A stretch of 32,445 nt of DNA from an uncultured Caulobacter sp. (GCA_937991555.1 CALKHU010000006.1:1-32445), one strand, 5' to 3'. Numbered from the stretch's first letter, positions 1-10,131 are shown. Translations and numbers: made by a program. Notes: a model not told the origin generated them from the letters alone.

Positions 1-186
1 CCCCTGCGGCCCCCGATTTGGGGAAGGACCATGGCGATGCGCACGCCCGAGGGCGAGGACGCCGCCGCGCAATCTTCACCGGACTTTTTCGCTCATGTCG
101 CCGGGCGCCGGACGCGCGATCGGCCGTTGCGCCCGGTTCCGCGCCGCGCTCAACTGGGGGCGACAGAACAGAGGGGAAGGACACGC

Positions 187-564
187 ATGTTCTCGCACAT
201 CATGATCGGCTGCAACGACGTCGAGAAGGCCAAGAGCTTCTACGACAGCCTGCTGGGCACGCTGGGGGTGAACCCCGGCTTCGTCGATGACGGCCGCCGC
301 ATCTTCTACATGACCCAGGGCGGCGTGCTCGGGGTCAGCAAGCCGATCGACGGCCAGCCGGCCACCCACGCCAACGGCGGCACCATCGGCTTCGCCTGCA
401 GCTCGCCCGAACAGGTCGACGCCTGGCACGCGGCCGGCGTCGCGGCGGGCGGGACGACCTGCGAGGATCCCCCGGGGGTCCGCGCGGGCGGCATGGGCAA
501 GATGTACCTCGCCTACCTGCGCGACCCGGACGGCAACAAGCTCTGCGCGATGCACCGGATGTAG
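187..564 (+). CDS. VOC family (glyoxalase-fold) protein
   Basis: A 125-residue single-domain protein of the vicinal oxygen chelate fold. It opens with the typical MFSHIMIGCNDVEKAKSFYD stretch (first beta strand and helix of a VOC module) and ends with the usual RDPDGNKLC strand. Family members bind a divalent metal and act as glyoxalases, dioxygenases or antibiotic-binding proteins; substrate and reaction cannot be told from sequence here. Start: ATG at 187 is preceded by a strong ribosome site (AGGGGAAGGA, about 171-181) and coincides with the family's normal first residue. An in-frame ATG at 31 also has a GGGGAAGG sequence before it, but would add 52 low-complexity, Arg-rich residues not expected in the family. 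It converges on the Hsp70-like gene, 3 bases away. No signal peptide or membrane segment, so cytoplasmic. Confidence 0.85.
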   Translation: MFSHIMIGCNDVEKAKSFYDSLLGTLGVNPGFVDDGRRIFYMTQGGVLGVSKPIDGQPATHANGGTIGFACSSPEQVDAWHAAGVAAGGTTCEDPPGVRAGGMGKMYLAYLRDPDGNKLCAMHRM

Positions 565-567
565 GCG

Positions 568-1878
568 CTAGCCGGGCGCCCGCTCGCTCCAGTCGTCAAG
601 GTCGGGCTGGGCGCCCATCAGGGCCAGGCCAGTGGCGATGGAGACGAGCTCGGCGCCCGACTCCATCTTCGCCGTCCCGAAGCGGCGCTCGAAGATGGCG
701 CGGACGGCCGGCACGAACGACGAGCCGCCGGTGAGGAACACCCGGTCGACGCCGGCCTCGGTCAGGTTCGCCCGCTTCAGCGCCTCGTCGACCGCCCCCT
801 CGATGGCGGTCAGCTCGGGCTGGATCCAGCGCTCGAAGCTCTCGCGCTTCACCGGGCCGCCGATCCGGACCGAGCCGCCCTGGAAGTCGAACTCGGCCTC
901 CTCGGCGCCCGACAGCGCCTCCTTCAGCTTCGAGACCGCCTGGTAGAGGCGGTAGCCGTGGTTGTCGTCGAGCAGCTCGACCAGCCGGGCGATCTTCTCC
1001 GGCTCCGTGGCCGTGCGGACCAGCTTGCGGATGTCCTTCATGTCCTTCGACGCCCGCAGCAGGGCCAGCTGCTCCCAGCGGGCGAAGGCGGTGAAGTAGC
1101 GGTTGGGGATCGGCAGGATGTTGTCGAACGCCCTGTAGCTGCTGCCCTTGCCGAGCCTGGGCGAGACCAGATGGTCGATCAGCCGGTAGTCGAAGGCGTC
1201 GCCCGCCACGCCGACGCCGGCGTTGGCCAGCGCCCGCGAGCGGACGTGGCCGCCCTCGTGCGTGAACCGGACCAGCGAGAAGTCGCTGGTGCCGCCCCCG
1301 AAGTCGGCCACCAGCACGGTGGCGTCGCCCTCCAGCCGCCGGGCGAAGAAGAAGGCCGCCGCCACCGGCTCGGGCACGTAGCGGATGTCGGAAAAGCCCA
1401 GACGCCGGAACGCCGTCTCGTAGCGTCGAAGCGCCAGCGCCGTGTCCGGCCGGTTGCCGACGAAGGTGACCGGACGGCCGACGATCACGCGCCTGGGCAG
1501 GTCGGCCAGGGTCTCGCCGCCGTGCTCCTTCACCTTCAGCAGAAAAGCGCTGAGCAGGTCCTCGAAGGTGAAGCGCCGCCGCAGGATCTCGGTGTCGGTG
1601 AACAGGGCGCTGGCGGCGTAGCTCTTGAACGACTGGATGAACCGCGTCTCCAGCGGTTCCTCGACATAGGCGTCGATGGCCCAGGGGCCGGCCTCGACGA
1701 TGCGCGCCGTGGGGTCGTGGTCGGGCGCATGGAAGCTGAGCGCCGTGCGGAAGGCGTTGAAGGGCGCGCCGTCGTGGCTGAAGGCGGCGAGTTGCGCCTG
1801 GCCCTCGCGCTCGAGCGCGACGACGGTGTTGGTGGTGCCGAAATCGAAGCCGATCGCGGCCTCGGAGGGGGCGGTCAT
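568..1878 (-). CDS. Hsp70-family ATPase lacking the substrate-binding domain (YegD-like)
   Basis: A 436-residue protein made only of the actin/Hsp70 nucleotide-binding fold. Phosphate-1 motif IGFDFGTTNT at residues 9-18, phosphate-2 motif ADFGGGTSD at about 191-199, and an adenosine motif TGGSSFVPAVR near residue 385. DnaK is about 640 residues; the C-terminal peptide-binding and lid domains are absent, and the length matches the E. coli YegD group (about 450). Members are described as putative chaperones, but the client and function are unknown. It lies 114 bases downstream of maeB on the same strand. That gap contains a perfect GC-rich palindrome (1900-1915), so co-transcription is uncertain. 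Family assignment is firm, biological role is not. Confidence 0.88.
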   Translation of the reverse strand: MTAPSEAAIGFDFGTTNTVVALEREGQAQLAAFSHDGAPFNAFRTALSFHAPDHDPTARIVEAGPWAIDAYVEEPLETRFIQSFKSYAASALFTDTEILRRRFTFEDLLSAFLLKVKEHGGETLADLPRRVIVGRPVTFVGNRPDTALALRRYETAFRRLGFSDIRYVPEPVAAAFFFARRLEGDATVLVADFGGGTSDFSLVRFTHEGGHVRSRALANAGVGVAGDAFDYRLIDHLVSPRLGKGSSYRAFDNILPIPNRYFTAFARWEQLALLRASKDMKDIRKLVRTATEPEKIARLVELLDDNHGYRLYQAVSKLKEALSGAEEAEFDFQGGSVRIGGPVKRESFERWIQPELTAIEGAVDEALKRANLTEAGVDRVFLTGGSSFVPAVRAIFERRFGTAKMESGAELVSIATGLALMGAQPDLDDWSERAPG

Positions 1879-1899
1879 GAGGAAGTCCCTGCGGAAGAC

Positions 1900-1915
1900 G
1901 GAGGCGCGCGCCTCC
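1900..1915. other. Perfect 16-bp GC palindrome between maeB and the Hsp70-like gene
   Basis: GGAGGCGCGCGCCTCC reads the same on both strands. It sits in the 114-base gap between maeB and the downstream Hsp70-like gene. No T-run follows on either strand, so it is not a classical terminator. It could be a weak hairpin or a protein-binding site. Palindromes of G and C arise easily in a genome of this composition. Confidence 0.35.
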
Positions 1916-1992
1916 GGTCCCGCCGGGGCGCGTCGCTAGTCGATGAATGAGGCGAAAGCGAACACGTAGCCGATCCTCATGAGGCCATGACC

Positions 1993-4281
<2,289 letters not shown>

Positions 4282-4445
4282 GGTGGTCCGGCGTTTCCCA
4301 AGGGGTCGCGACGCTGCGCGGCAGCGGTGCATCCCCGGTTATGGCGATAGGGGGCGCAACCTAACGACCGCGACCCGCCGGGACAACCGTGACCGGGCGG
4401 AAGTTTCCTTCGCGGCGCCATAGCGTGCGGGAATGGGCGGGGGAT

Positions 4446-4601
4446 CCTTCTCCCCTTGTGGGAGAAGGTGGTCCGCCCCCGGGTCGCGCAAAGCGCGCCC
4501 GAGGATGAACTCCGCGGGGCGGATGAGGGGTTTCAAGGCGCCCGCATCGACCCCTCATCCGTCAGGCTCCGCCTGGCACCTTCTCCCGCAAGGGGAGAAG
4601 G
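4446..4601. repeat. Nested palindromic intergenic repeat element 1
   Basis: A 156-base element between the divergent maeB and dapB genes. The outer arms, 4446-4470 and 4577-4601, are inverted copies over 25 bases with one mismatch, and each arm is itself a hairpin (CTTCTCCC...GGGAGAAG). A second inverted pair lies inside: CGGATGAGGGG at 4520-4530 and CCCCTCATCCG at 4551-4561. The whole can fold into a cruciform or long hairpin. Similar CTTCTCCC-GGGAGAAG palindromes are common between genes in Caulobacterales genomes (general knowledge, not searched here). It ends 35 bases before the dapB start. The rest of the 355-base gap (4282-4636) holds no convincing gene. Confidence 0.85.
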
Positions 4602-4636
4602 GTGACGCGGGCCACCCCAACCGCTATGCCTTGCCC

Positions 4637-5422
4637 ATGACCCAGGCCGCCCCCGCTCCCGTGAAGATCGCCATCGCCGGCGCGCTCGGCCGGATGGGCC
4701 GGGCGGTGGCCGCGACCTGCGAGGGGCGCGACGATGTGGTCGTGGCCGCGCGGTTCGAGCGGCCGGGCGTCGAGGGCGAGGGGCTGGTCTCCATCGACGA
4801 GGCGCTGAGCCTCGCCGACGTGGTCGTCGACTTCACCACGCCCGAGGCCTCCGTCGCCCTGGCCGAGAAGGCGGCCGGGCGTGGCGGGGTGGCGCTGGTC
4901 ATCGGCTCGACCGGCCTGTCGCAGGACCAGACGCGCCGCATCGACGAGGCCGCGAGCCGCATCGCCATCGTGCGGGCCGGCAACTTCTCGCTGGGCGTGA
5001 ACCTGCTGATGGGCATGGTCCGCCAGGCCGCCGCCGCGCTGGGGCCGAAGGACTTCGACATCGAGATCCACGAGGCCCACCACAACCGCAAGGTCGACAG
5101 CCCGTCGGGCACCGCCCTGATGCTGGGCGAGGCGGCCGCCGCCGGACGGGGCGTGGCGCTGAAGGACGTCATGGTCCCCGCCCGCCATGGCCTGAACGGC
5201 CCGCGCACCGAGGGCGAGATCGGCTTTTCCGTCACCCGCGCCGGGGGGATCATCGGCGAGCACAGCGTCCTCTTCGCCAGCGAGGAAGAGATCATCACCT
5301 TCAGCCACTCGGCGAGGGACCGCGGGCTGTTCGCGCGCGGCGCGCTGGTCGCGGCGAAGTGGGCGGCCGGGCGCGGGGCGGGGGCTTACGACATGCAGGA
5401 CGTGCTGGGCCTTCGGGGGTGA
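4637..5422 (+). CDS. dapB: 4-hydroxy-tetrahydrodipicolinate reductase
   Basis: A 261-residue enzyme of lysine and diaminopimelate synthesis: NAD(P)H reduction of the dehydrated 4-hydroxy-tetrahydrodipicolinate to tetrahydrodipicolinate, so it feeds peptidoglycan as well. N-terminal Rossmann domain with KIAIAGALGRMGRAV (residues 9-23; the GxxGxMG nucleotide loop) and VVDFTTPEA. The C-terminal substrate domain has the family signature EIHEAHHNRKVDSPSGTAL, containing the catalytic His and the Lys of the HHxxKxDxPSGTA motif. E. coli DapB is 273 residues, so the length is normal. Start: ATG at 4637 (MTQAAPAPVKIAI). The frame is open upstream to 4433 but would run through the palindromic repeat, so the longer form is rejected. 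No clear Shine-Dalgarno sequence precedes it. Repeat elements lie on both sides. Confidence 0.96.
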   Translation: MTQAAPAPVKIAIAGALGRMGRAVAATCEGRDDVVVAARFERPGVEGEGLVSIDEALSLADVVVDFTTPEASVALAEKAAGRGGVALVIGSTGLSQDQTRRIDEAASRIAIVRAGNFSLGVNLLMGMVRQAAAALGPKDFDIEIHEAHHNRKVDSPSGTALMLGEAAAAGRGVALKDVMVPARHGLNGPRTEGEIGFSVTRAGGIIGEHSVLFASEEEIITFSHSARDRGLFARGALVAAKWAAGRGAGAYDMQDVLGLRG

Positions 5423-5471
5423 GGGCGAAGGGTTGCTCCCTTCCCGAAGGAAGCGAGGCCGCACAGCCTGG

Positions 5472-5646
5472 TCCTCTCCCTCCTGGGAGAGGGGGACCAT
5501 GCGGAGCATGGTGGAGAGGGAGGCGCGTTGCTCTGAAGGTCGGGCGCGAGCGGCTTGACCGCGGGCATGGCGGCCAGGCCGGCCAACCACGGCGCTTCCC
5601 TCTCCACCGCCCTCCGGGCGGTCCCCCTCTCCCAAGAGGGAGAGGA
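5472..5646. repeat. Nested palindromic intergenic repeat element 2
   Basis: Two 55-base arms in inverted orientation, 5472-5526 and 5592-5646, separated by a 65-base centre. Each arm contains two hairpins: TCCTCTCCCTCC-type/GGGAGAGG, then a short one. The short hairpin differs between arms but remains paired in both: CCATGC/GCATGG in the left arm, and CCGCCC/GGGCGG when the right arm is read in its own strand. Such compensatory change suggests that folding rather than the literal sequence is kept. It fills the 237-base gap between convergent dapB and cysQ, so it may also act as a bidirectional terminator. Open frames across it are by-products of composition. Confidence 0.85.
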
Positions 5647-5659
5647 ACACCCCTGGGTT

Positions 5660-6433
5660 CTACCCGCCCCGCGCCACGAACCACTCGTTGAGGAAGCGCT
5701 TGTCGGCCTTGCCGTAGGCGAAGGGGGCGTCCTTGTAGCCGCGGACGCTGCCGCCGGCGGCTTCGAGCACGGCGTGGGCGGCGGCGATGTCCCACTCGCT
5801 GGTCGGGCCGTGGCGCGGGTAGATGTCGGCGGCGCCCTCGGCGATGCGGCAGAGCTTGATCGAGCTGTCGAGCGCCAGGCGCCGGTCGAAGCCGTATTCG
5901 ACCTGAAGCGCGTCGGCGGTCTCGGGCTTCATGGTGTGGCTGATCAGGCAGACCGCCTCGCCCTTCGGCCAGGGGCGCACACGGACCGGATGCTCGGCCC
6001 CGCCGTCCGTGCGCTTCATCGTCCCTTCGGCGGTCGTGAACCAGGTCTCGCCGCTGGCCGGGGCGCAGACGGCGCCGGCGACCGGGCGGCCGTCCTGGAT
6101 CAGGCCGATGTTCACCGTGAAGTTCGGGTCGCCCTTCATGAAGGCCTTGGTGCCGTCGACCGGATCGACCAGGAAGAAGCGGGCGCCGACCTCGTCGGGC
6201 GTGCCGAACTCGGCGGCATGCTCCTCGGCCACGACATGGACGTCCGGGAACAGCTCGTTCAGACGCGCGACGATGACCCTCTCGCCGGCGTGATCGGCCT
6301 CGGTCACCGGGCTGGAGTCGGCCTTGCTGGTGTGGGCGACGGTCCCGCCGTGCGACCAGAAGGGCATGATCACCCGGCCGGCTTCTTCCACGATGTCGGC
6401 CAGGATGCGGCCGATGTCGGCGTCGTCGCTCAT
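5660..6433 (-). CDS. cysQ: 3'(2'),5'-bisphosphate nucleotidase, inositol monophosphatase fold
   Basis: A 257-residue member of the lithium-sensitive, Mg2+-dependent phosphatase superfamily. Metal ligands are visible: VAEEH (E70/E71), then DPVDGTKAF (D90, D93), and a later WDIAAAHAVLEAAGG carrying the third Asp. The sequences GDPNFTVNIGLI and GPTSEWDIAAA fit CysQ better than SuhB or HisN. CysQ removes the 3' phosphate from PAP (3'-phosphoadenosine 5'-phosphate), a by-product of sulfate assimilation that inhibits exoribonucleases. No signal peptide, so cytoplasmic. It is followed upstream on the same strand by the DUF3553 gene, with 17 bases between them, and the two are probably co-transcribed. 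HisN (histidinol-phosphatase) is the main alternative name. Confidence 0.85.
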   Translation of the reverse strand: MSDDADIGRILADIVEEAGRVIMPFWSHGGTVAHTSKADSSPVTEADHAGERVIVARLNELFPDVHVVAEEHAAEFGTPDEVGARFFLVDPVDGTKAFMKGDPNFTVNIGLIQDGRPVAGAVCAPASGETWFTTAEGTMKRTDGGAEHPVRVRPWPKGEAVCLISHTMKPETADALQVEYGFDRRLALDSSIKLCRIAEGAADIYPRHGPTSEWDIAAAHAVLEAAGGSVRGYKDAPFAYGKADKRFLNEWFVARGG

Positions 6434-6450
6434 TCCGCTCTTCGTCCCGT

Positions 6451-6636
6451 TCAGCGGTCGCGCGGGTCGTCGGCCACGAAGGCCAGCCGCACGACGGTCG
6501 TGTCGATGGTCTGTTTGCCGGCTTCCTCGAAGTCGACGGTCACGCGGGCGCCGACCACCGACTGCACCTGCCCCAGGCCCCAGTCCGGACGATCCGGATG
6601 GCGCACCAGGGCGCCTGGTTCGATGAAGGGGTCCAT
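6451..6636 (-). CDS. DUF3553 family protein
   Basis: A 61-residue protein beginning MDPFIEPGALVRHPDRPDWG. The remainder (GLGQVQSVVGARVTVDFEEAGKQ) reads as a small beta barrel, similar to the KOW/CarD-like small domains seen in this family. Start: ATG at 6636 has GGAGA eight bases upstream. The frame can be extended to a TTG at 6672, but that would overlap the chpT promoter region and lacks a ribosome site. It probably forms an operon with cysQ and is divergent from chpT. Function unknown; no catalytic motif is visible. Confidence 0.8.
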   Translation of the reverse strand: MDPFIEPGALVRHPDRPDWGLGQVQSVVGARVTVDFEEAGKQTIDTTVVRLAFVADDPRDR

Positions 6637-6701
6637 GACGATCTCCGTAGGGGGCTGCTCGCCGTTTGCCAACGCTTCAAATCAGGGCAATTTCGCCGGC
6701 C

Positions 6702-7394
6702 ATGAGCGACCAGCCCGACACCCCGTCCGAAGCGGCCCCGGAGACGGCGGCCCCATCGCCTGCCCTGCCCGACGCGGCGGAGCTGGCCGCCCAGATCGCG
6801 GCCCGCCTCTGCCACGACTTCATCAGCCCGGCCAGCGCCGTCGTCTCGGGCCTGGACCTCCTGGAAGACCCCACCGCCCAGGACATGCGCGACGACGCCA
6901 TGAACCTGATCGCCCAGAGCGCCCGCAAGCTGGCCGACATGCTGCAGTTCAGCCGCGTGGCCTTCGGGGCCTCGGCGACGGCGGAGACGTTCGACACCCG
7001 CGAGCTGGAGACCCTGGCCCGGGGCGTCTACGCCCATGTCCGCCCCGAGATGGACTGGAAGGTCGAGCTGCCGGCCGTCAACAAGCCCACGGCGCGGGTG
7101 CTGATGAACCTCGCCCAGATCGCCGCCGGCGCGCTGCCGATGGGCGGGACGGCGACCATCCGCGCCGTCGAGGCCGACGGCCGCGTGGCCGTCTCGATCG
7201 AGGCGACCGGTCCCCGCGCCCGGCTGAAGCCGGAGGTGCTGCGCGGCCTGCAGGGGCTGGACCGCGGCGACGCGGTCGGCGGCGCCTGGGTCCAGGCCTA
7301 CTACCTGCACCTGATCGCGCGGGGCGTCGGGGGGCATGTCGCGGCCGAGACCGGCGAGGACAGGGTGACCCTGGCCGCCGTCGTCCCGGCCTGA
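6702..7394 (+). CDS. chpT: Histidine phosphotransferase of the CckA-CtrA cell-cycle phosphorelay
   Basis: A 230-residue protein resembling a degenerate histidine kinase: a four-helix dimerisation domain followed by an ATPase-like fold without ATP-binding boxes. The phospho-accepting histidine lies in ARLCHDFISPASAVVSGLDLL, the characteristic ChpT helix. The C-terminal half (GGTATIRAVEADGRVAVSIEATG) is the pseudo-ATPase domain. In Caulobacter, ChpT passes phosphate from CckA to CtrA and CpdR, controlling replication and division. Start: ATG at 6702 (MSDQPDTPSEAAP) is taken over an upstream TTG at 6666. The first 25 residues are Pro/Ala-rich and probably disordered. The position a few genes from phyK-ecfG-nepR-phyR matches the Caulobacter arrangement as I remember it, supporting the name. 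Cytoplasmic. Confidence 0.9.
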   Translation: MSDQPDTPSEAAPETAAPSPALPDAAELAAQIAARLCHDFISPASAVVSGLDLLEDPTAQDMRDDAMNLIAQSARKLADMLQFSRVAFGASATAETFDTRELETLARGVYAHVRPEMDWKVELPAVNKPTARVLMNLAQIAAGALPMGGTATIRAVEADGRVAVSIEATGPRARLKPEVLRGLQGLDRGDAVGGAWVQAYYLHLIARGVGGHVAAETGEDRVTLAAVVPA

Positions 7395-7512
7395 CGCCCA
7401 GCCCGGCCGGCCCGTCGCGGTCGAATCGGCCGCACCCGTTTCGCATCCCGCAACACGCCCCGTTAACCGACAGGCCTCAGAACAGGGGCGTTGGGGAAGG
7501 AGCGCGCGCGCC

Positions 7513-7878
7513 TTGAAAACCTGCCTGCTGGTCGATGACAGCCGGGTGATCCGCAAGGTGGCCCGCCGCATCCTGGAGGACCTCGGCTTCGAGATCGCCG
7601 AGGCGTCCGACGGGCTGGAGGCGCTGGCCTGGTGCCGCGCGGCCATGCCCGACGCCATCCTGCTCGACTGGAACATGCCGGTGATGAACGGGCTCGAGTT
7701 CCTGCGCACCCTGCGGGCCGAGCCGGGCGGCGACCAGCCGAAGGTCGTGTTCTGCACGGTCGAGAGCTCGCCCGAGCGCATCCGCGAGGCGCTGGCCGCC
7801 GGCGCCGCCGAGTACATCATGAAGCCCTTCGACGGCGACATCATCGCCGCCAAGTTCGCCGAGGCGGGACTGGCCTGA
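7513..7878 (+). CDS. Single-domain CheY-like response regulator
   Basis: A 121-residue receiver domain with nothing attached. Acidic pocket at D8-D9 (LLVDDSR), phospho-acceptor Asp in LLDWNMPVMNGLEFL, conserved Thr replaced in CTVESS by the T/S switch, and Lys in IMKPF. It starts with TTG at 7513. No ATG gives a complete domain, and AAGGAG stands about ten bases before the TTG. Its stop overlaps the start of the cheR-like gene (TGATG), so the two are translationally coupled and probably work together. No CheA, CheW, CheB or receptor is in the window. In Caulobacter this chpT-linked pair is called cheYIII/cheRIII as far as I recall; the symbol is not asserted. Output target unknown. Confidence 0.9.
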   Translation: MKTCLLVDDSRVIRKVARRILEDLGFEIAEASDGLEALAWCRAAMPDAILLDWNMPVMNGLEFLRTLRAEPGGDQPKVVFCTVESSPERIREALAAGAAEYIMKPFDGDIIAAKFAEAGLA

Positions 7879-8705
7879 TGACGCCCGAGGACATCCAGCT
7901 GATCGTGGCGCTGTGCAAGGCGCGGGCGGGTCTGAAGATCGACCCGGCCAAGACCTACCTGATGGAGAGCAGCCTGGCGCCGCTGGCCCGGCGCGAGGGC
8001 TACAACAGCATCGAGGACCTCATCGCCGGCCTGAAGCTGCGCCGGGAGGAGCCGCTGATCTGGGCGGTCGTCGAGGCGATGACGGTCAACGAGACCGCCT
8101 TCTTCCGCGACCGCGCCGCCTTCGACCAGCTGCGCAACGAGATCCTGCCGACGCTCAGCCGCATGCGCGGGCCCGAGCCGATCCGGCTGTGGAGCGCCGC
8201 CTGCGCCACCGGCCAGGAGGCCTATTCCCTGGCCATCCTCGCCGAGGAGGGCCACGGCCTGGAGCCCGGGACCCGCATCGAGATCTACGGTTCGGACCTC
8301 TCCGAGCGCTGCCTCGAGAAGGCCCAGGCCGGCGTCTACACCCAGTTCGAGGTCCAGCGCGGCCTGCCGATCCGCCAGCTGGTGCAGCACTTCGAGAAGG
8401 TCGACGAGAACTGGCGCCTGTCGCCGCGCATCCGCCAGCGGGTCCGGTGGCGGCGGATCAACCTGGCCGCCGACCTGTCGGCCGTGGGGCGGTTCGACGT
8501 CATCCTGTGCCGCAACGTGCTCGGGTCGCTGGACGAGGGCATCCGCCGGCGCGTGCTCGAGAGCCTCGCCGCGGCCCTGCCGGCCGACGGCTTCCTGATG
8601 CTCGACGCCGAGGCCTCGCCCCAGGACCTGACCGACGCCTTCCGGCCGGTGAGCGGCCGGGCCGGCCTGTTCGCCCGCAACCCCTCGTTCAGGGCCGCGG
8701 CCTAG
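7878..8705 (+). CDS. cheR: CheR-type protein-glutamate O-methyltransferase
   Basis: A 275-residue protein with the CheR layout: an all-alpha N-terminal domain (about 1-75), then a SAM-dependent methyltransferase domain. SAM-binding motif LWSAACATGQEAYSLA at about 110-125, and FDVILCRNVL near 205-215. CheR enzymes methylate glutamates on chemoreceptors. Start: ATG at 7878 overlaps the TGA of the receiver gene by one base. The upstream-extended frame from 7632 is only a shadow of the receiver gene. There is no cheB or receptor nearby, so whether the substrate is a chemoreceptor is open. The family is certain, the pathway is not. Confidence 0.93.
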   Translation: MTPEDIQLIVALCKARAGLKIDPAKTYLMESSLAPLARREGYNSIEDLIAGLKLRREEPLIWAVVEAMTVNETAFFRDRAAFDQLRNEILPTLSRMRGPEPIRLWSAACATGQEAYSLAILAEEGHGLEPGTRIEIYGSDLSERCLEKAQAGVYTQFEVQRGLPIRQLVQHFEKVDENWRLSPRIRQRVRWRRINLAADLSAVGRFDVILCRNVLGSLDEGIRRRVLESLAAALPADGFLMLDAEASPQDLTDAFRPVSGRAGLFARNPSFRAAA

Positions 8706-8762
8706 GGGACCCGCGCCTGGCGCGCCCGGCCTTTGCTTCCGCAGCGTCACAGCGGCAATCTC

Positions 8763-8779
8763 GTCTCCGGGTTGGAGAC
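8763..8779 (+). promoter_or_regulatory. Inverted repeat covering the ribosome site of the P450 gene
   Basis: GTCTCC-GGGTT-GGAGAC forms a six-base-pair stem with a five-base loop. Its 3' arm contains the GGAGA ribosome-binding sequence six bases before the P450 ATG (8785). Folding would hide the ribosome site; alternatively the dyad could be an operator. This is a short element and might be chance. Confidence 0.4.
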
Positions 8780-8784
8780 ATGAC

Positions 8785-10071
8785 ATGAGCGTCGCAGAAC
8801 GCATTCCCGACGAGATCGCCTTCAAGGCCATCGATCCGAAGTCCTACGCCGACGACAGCGTGCACGAGGCCTTCCGCTGGCTGCGCGCCAACAATCCGAT
8901 GGGCCGGGCCGAGCTGGAGGGCGTCAGCCCGTTCCGCATCGTCACGCGGCACGCCGACATCCTCGAGATCAGCCGGCAGAACGACCTGTTCCACTCCGGC
9001 GACCTGGCCTCGACCTTCACGACGATCGAGGGCGACCGGCTGGTGCGCCAGATGACCGGCGGCAGCCCGCACCTGGTGCGGACCCTGGTGCAGATGGATG
9101 CGCCGGACCATCCCAAGTACCGGCTGATGACCCAGTCGTGGTTCCTGCCACAGAACATCCGCAAGCTCGAGGACCGCATCCGCCAGATCGCCCGCGAGCA
9201 TGTCGACCGCATGGCCCAGCTCGGCGGCGAGTGCGACTTCGTCAATGAGATCGCCCTCTACTACCCGCTGCGCGTGATCATGGAGATCCTCGGCGTGCCG
9301 CCCGAGGACGAGCCGCGCATGCTGAAGCTGACGCAGGAGCTGTTCGGGGCCCAGGACCCGGAGCTGAGCCGGTCCGGGGCCAACGAGAACCTCCAGGGGC
9401 CGGAGGCGATGGCCGCTCTGCAGGGGGTGATCGCCGACTTCTTCATGTACTTCAAGGCGATCACCGACGACCGCAAGGCGAACCCGCGCGGCGACGTCGC
9501 CACCGTCATCGCCAACGGCAAGATCGACGGCGAGCCGATCAACGATTTCGAGGCGATGAGCTACTACGTCATCGTCGCCACGGCCGGCCACGACACGACC
9601 TCGTCCTCGACCGCCGGCGCGGTCTGGGGCCTGTGCGCCAACCCCGGCGAGTTCGCCAAGGTGAAGGCCGATCCCTCGCTGATCCCGGCGCTGGTCGACG
9701 AGTCGATCCGCTGGATCACGCCGGTGAAGCACTTCATGCGGTCGGCGACCGCGGACGCCGAGGTCAACGGCCAGAAGATCGCCAAGGGCGAGTGGCTGTG
9801 GCTGGCCTATCCGTCCGGCAACCGCGACGAGGCCGTGTTCGACGACCCGGACAGCTTCCGCATCGACCGGAGCGGCGGCAAGCACCTCGCCTTCGGCTAC
9901 GGGGCCCACCTGTGCCTCGGCCAGCATCTCGCCAAGATGGAGATGCGGATCCTGTTCGAGGAACTGCTGCCGAGGCTGAAATCGCTTGAGTTCGCCGGCG
10001 AGCCGCGGCTGAGCGCCGGCAGCTTCGTCTCGGGCCCCAAGCACCTGCCCATCCGCTACGCCTTCGCCTGA
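8785..10071 (+). CDS. Cytochrome P450 monooxygenase
   Basis: A 428-residue soluble bacterial P450. I-helix oxygen-activation motif AGHDTTSS, K-helix ExxR motif in ESIRW, and heme-binding loop FGYGAHLCLGQHLA with the thiolate ligand C377. Length and the absence of a membrane anchor fit a class I enzyme that needs separate ferredoxin and ferredoxin reductase; neither is encoded in this window. Such enzymes hydroxylate hydrophobic substrates (terpenoids, steroids, fatty acids, alkanes), but the substrate cannot be told from the sequence. GGAG lies within a small hairpin just upstream of the ATG. It sits between the chpT group and the stress island and has no EcfG-type promoter. Confidence 0.95.
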   Translation: MSVAERIPDEIAFKAIDPKSYADDSVHEAFRWLRANNPMGRAELEGVSPFRIVTRHADILEISRQNDLFHSGDLASTFTTIEGDRLVRQMTGGSPHLVRTLVQMDAPDHPKYRLMTQSWFLPQNIRKLEDRIRQIAREHVDRMAQLGGECDFVNEIALYYPLRVIMEILGVPPEDEPRMLKLTQELFGAQDPELSRSGANENLQGPEAMAALQGVIADFFMYFKAITDDRKANPRGDVATVIANGKIDGEPINDFEAMSYYVIVATAGHDTTSSSTAGAVWGLCANPGEFAKVKADPSLIPALVDESIRWITPVKHFMRSATADAEVNGQKIAKGEWLWLAYPSGNRDEAVFDDPDSFRIDRSGGKHLAFGYGAHLCLGQHLAKMEMRILFEELLPRLKSLEFAGEPRLSAGSFVSGPKHLPIRYAFA

Positions 10072-10075
10072 TGCG

Positions 10076-10106
10076 AAAAGGCCCTCCGCCGGACGACGGA
10101 GGGCCT
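10076..10106 (-). terminator. Rho-independent terminator of the entericidin-like gene
   Basis: Arms AGGCCCTCCG (10079-10088) and CGGAGGGCCT (10097-10106) with an eight-base loop. Read on the minus strand, the stem is followed by TTTT (10079-10076). It serves the minus-strand lipoprotein gene ending at 10132 and may also stop P450 transcripts. Confidence 0.85.
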
Positions 10107-10131
10107 GTCCCGGCCAGTCGGCGAGGATCGC

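Noticed and set aside
31..186. N-terminal extension of the VOC gene from ATG 31
   Set aside because: It has an upstream GGGGAAGG, but the added 52 residues are Arg/Ala-rich and the family begins at MFSH (187), which has its own strong ribosome site.
4433..4636. 68-residue N-terminal extension of DapB
   Set aside because: It would translate the palindromic repeat element and the nucleotide-binding domain starts at the 4637 ATG.
7456..7490. CGCCCC / GGGGCG inverted repeat before the receiver gene
   Set aside because: Six-base GC arms 23 bases apart are expected by chance in this composition; no CtrA-type TTAA-N7-TTAA site is present either.
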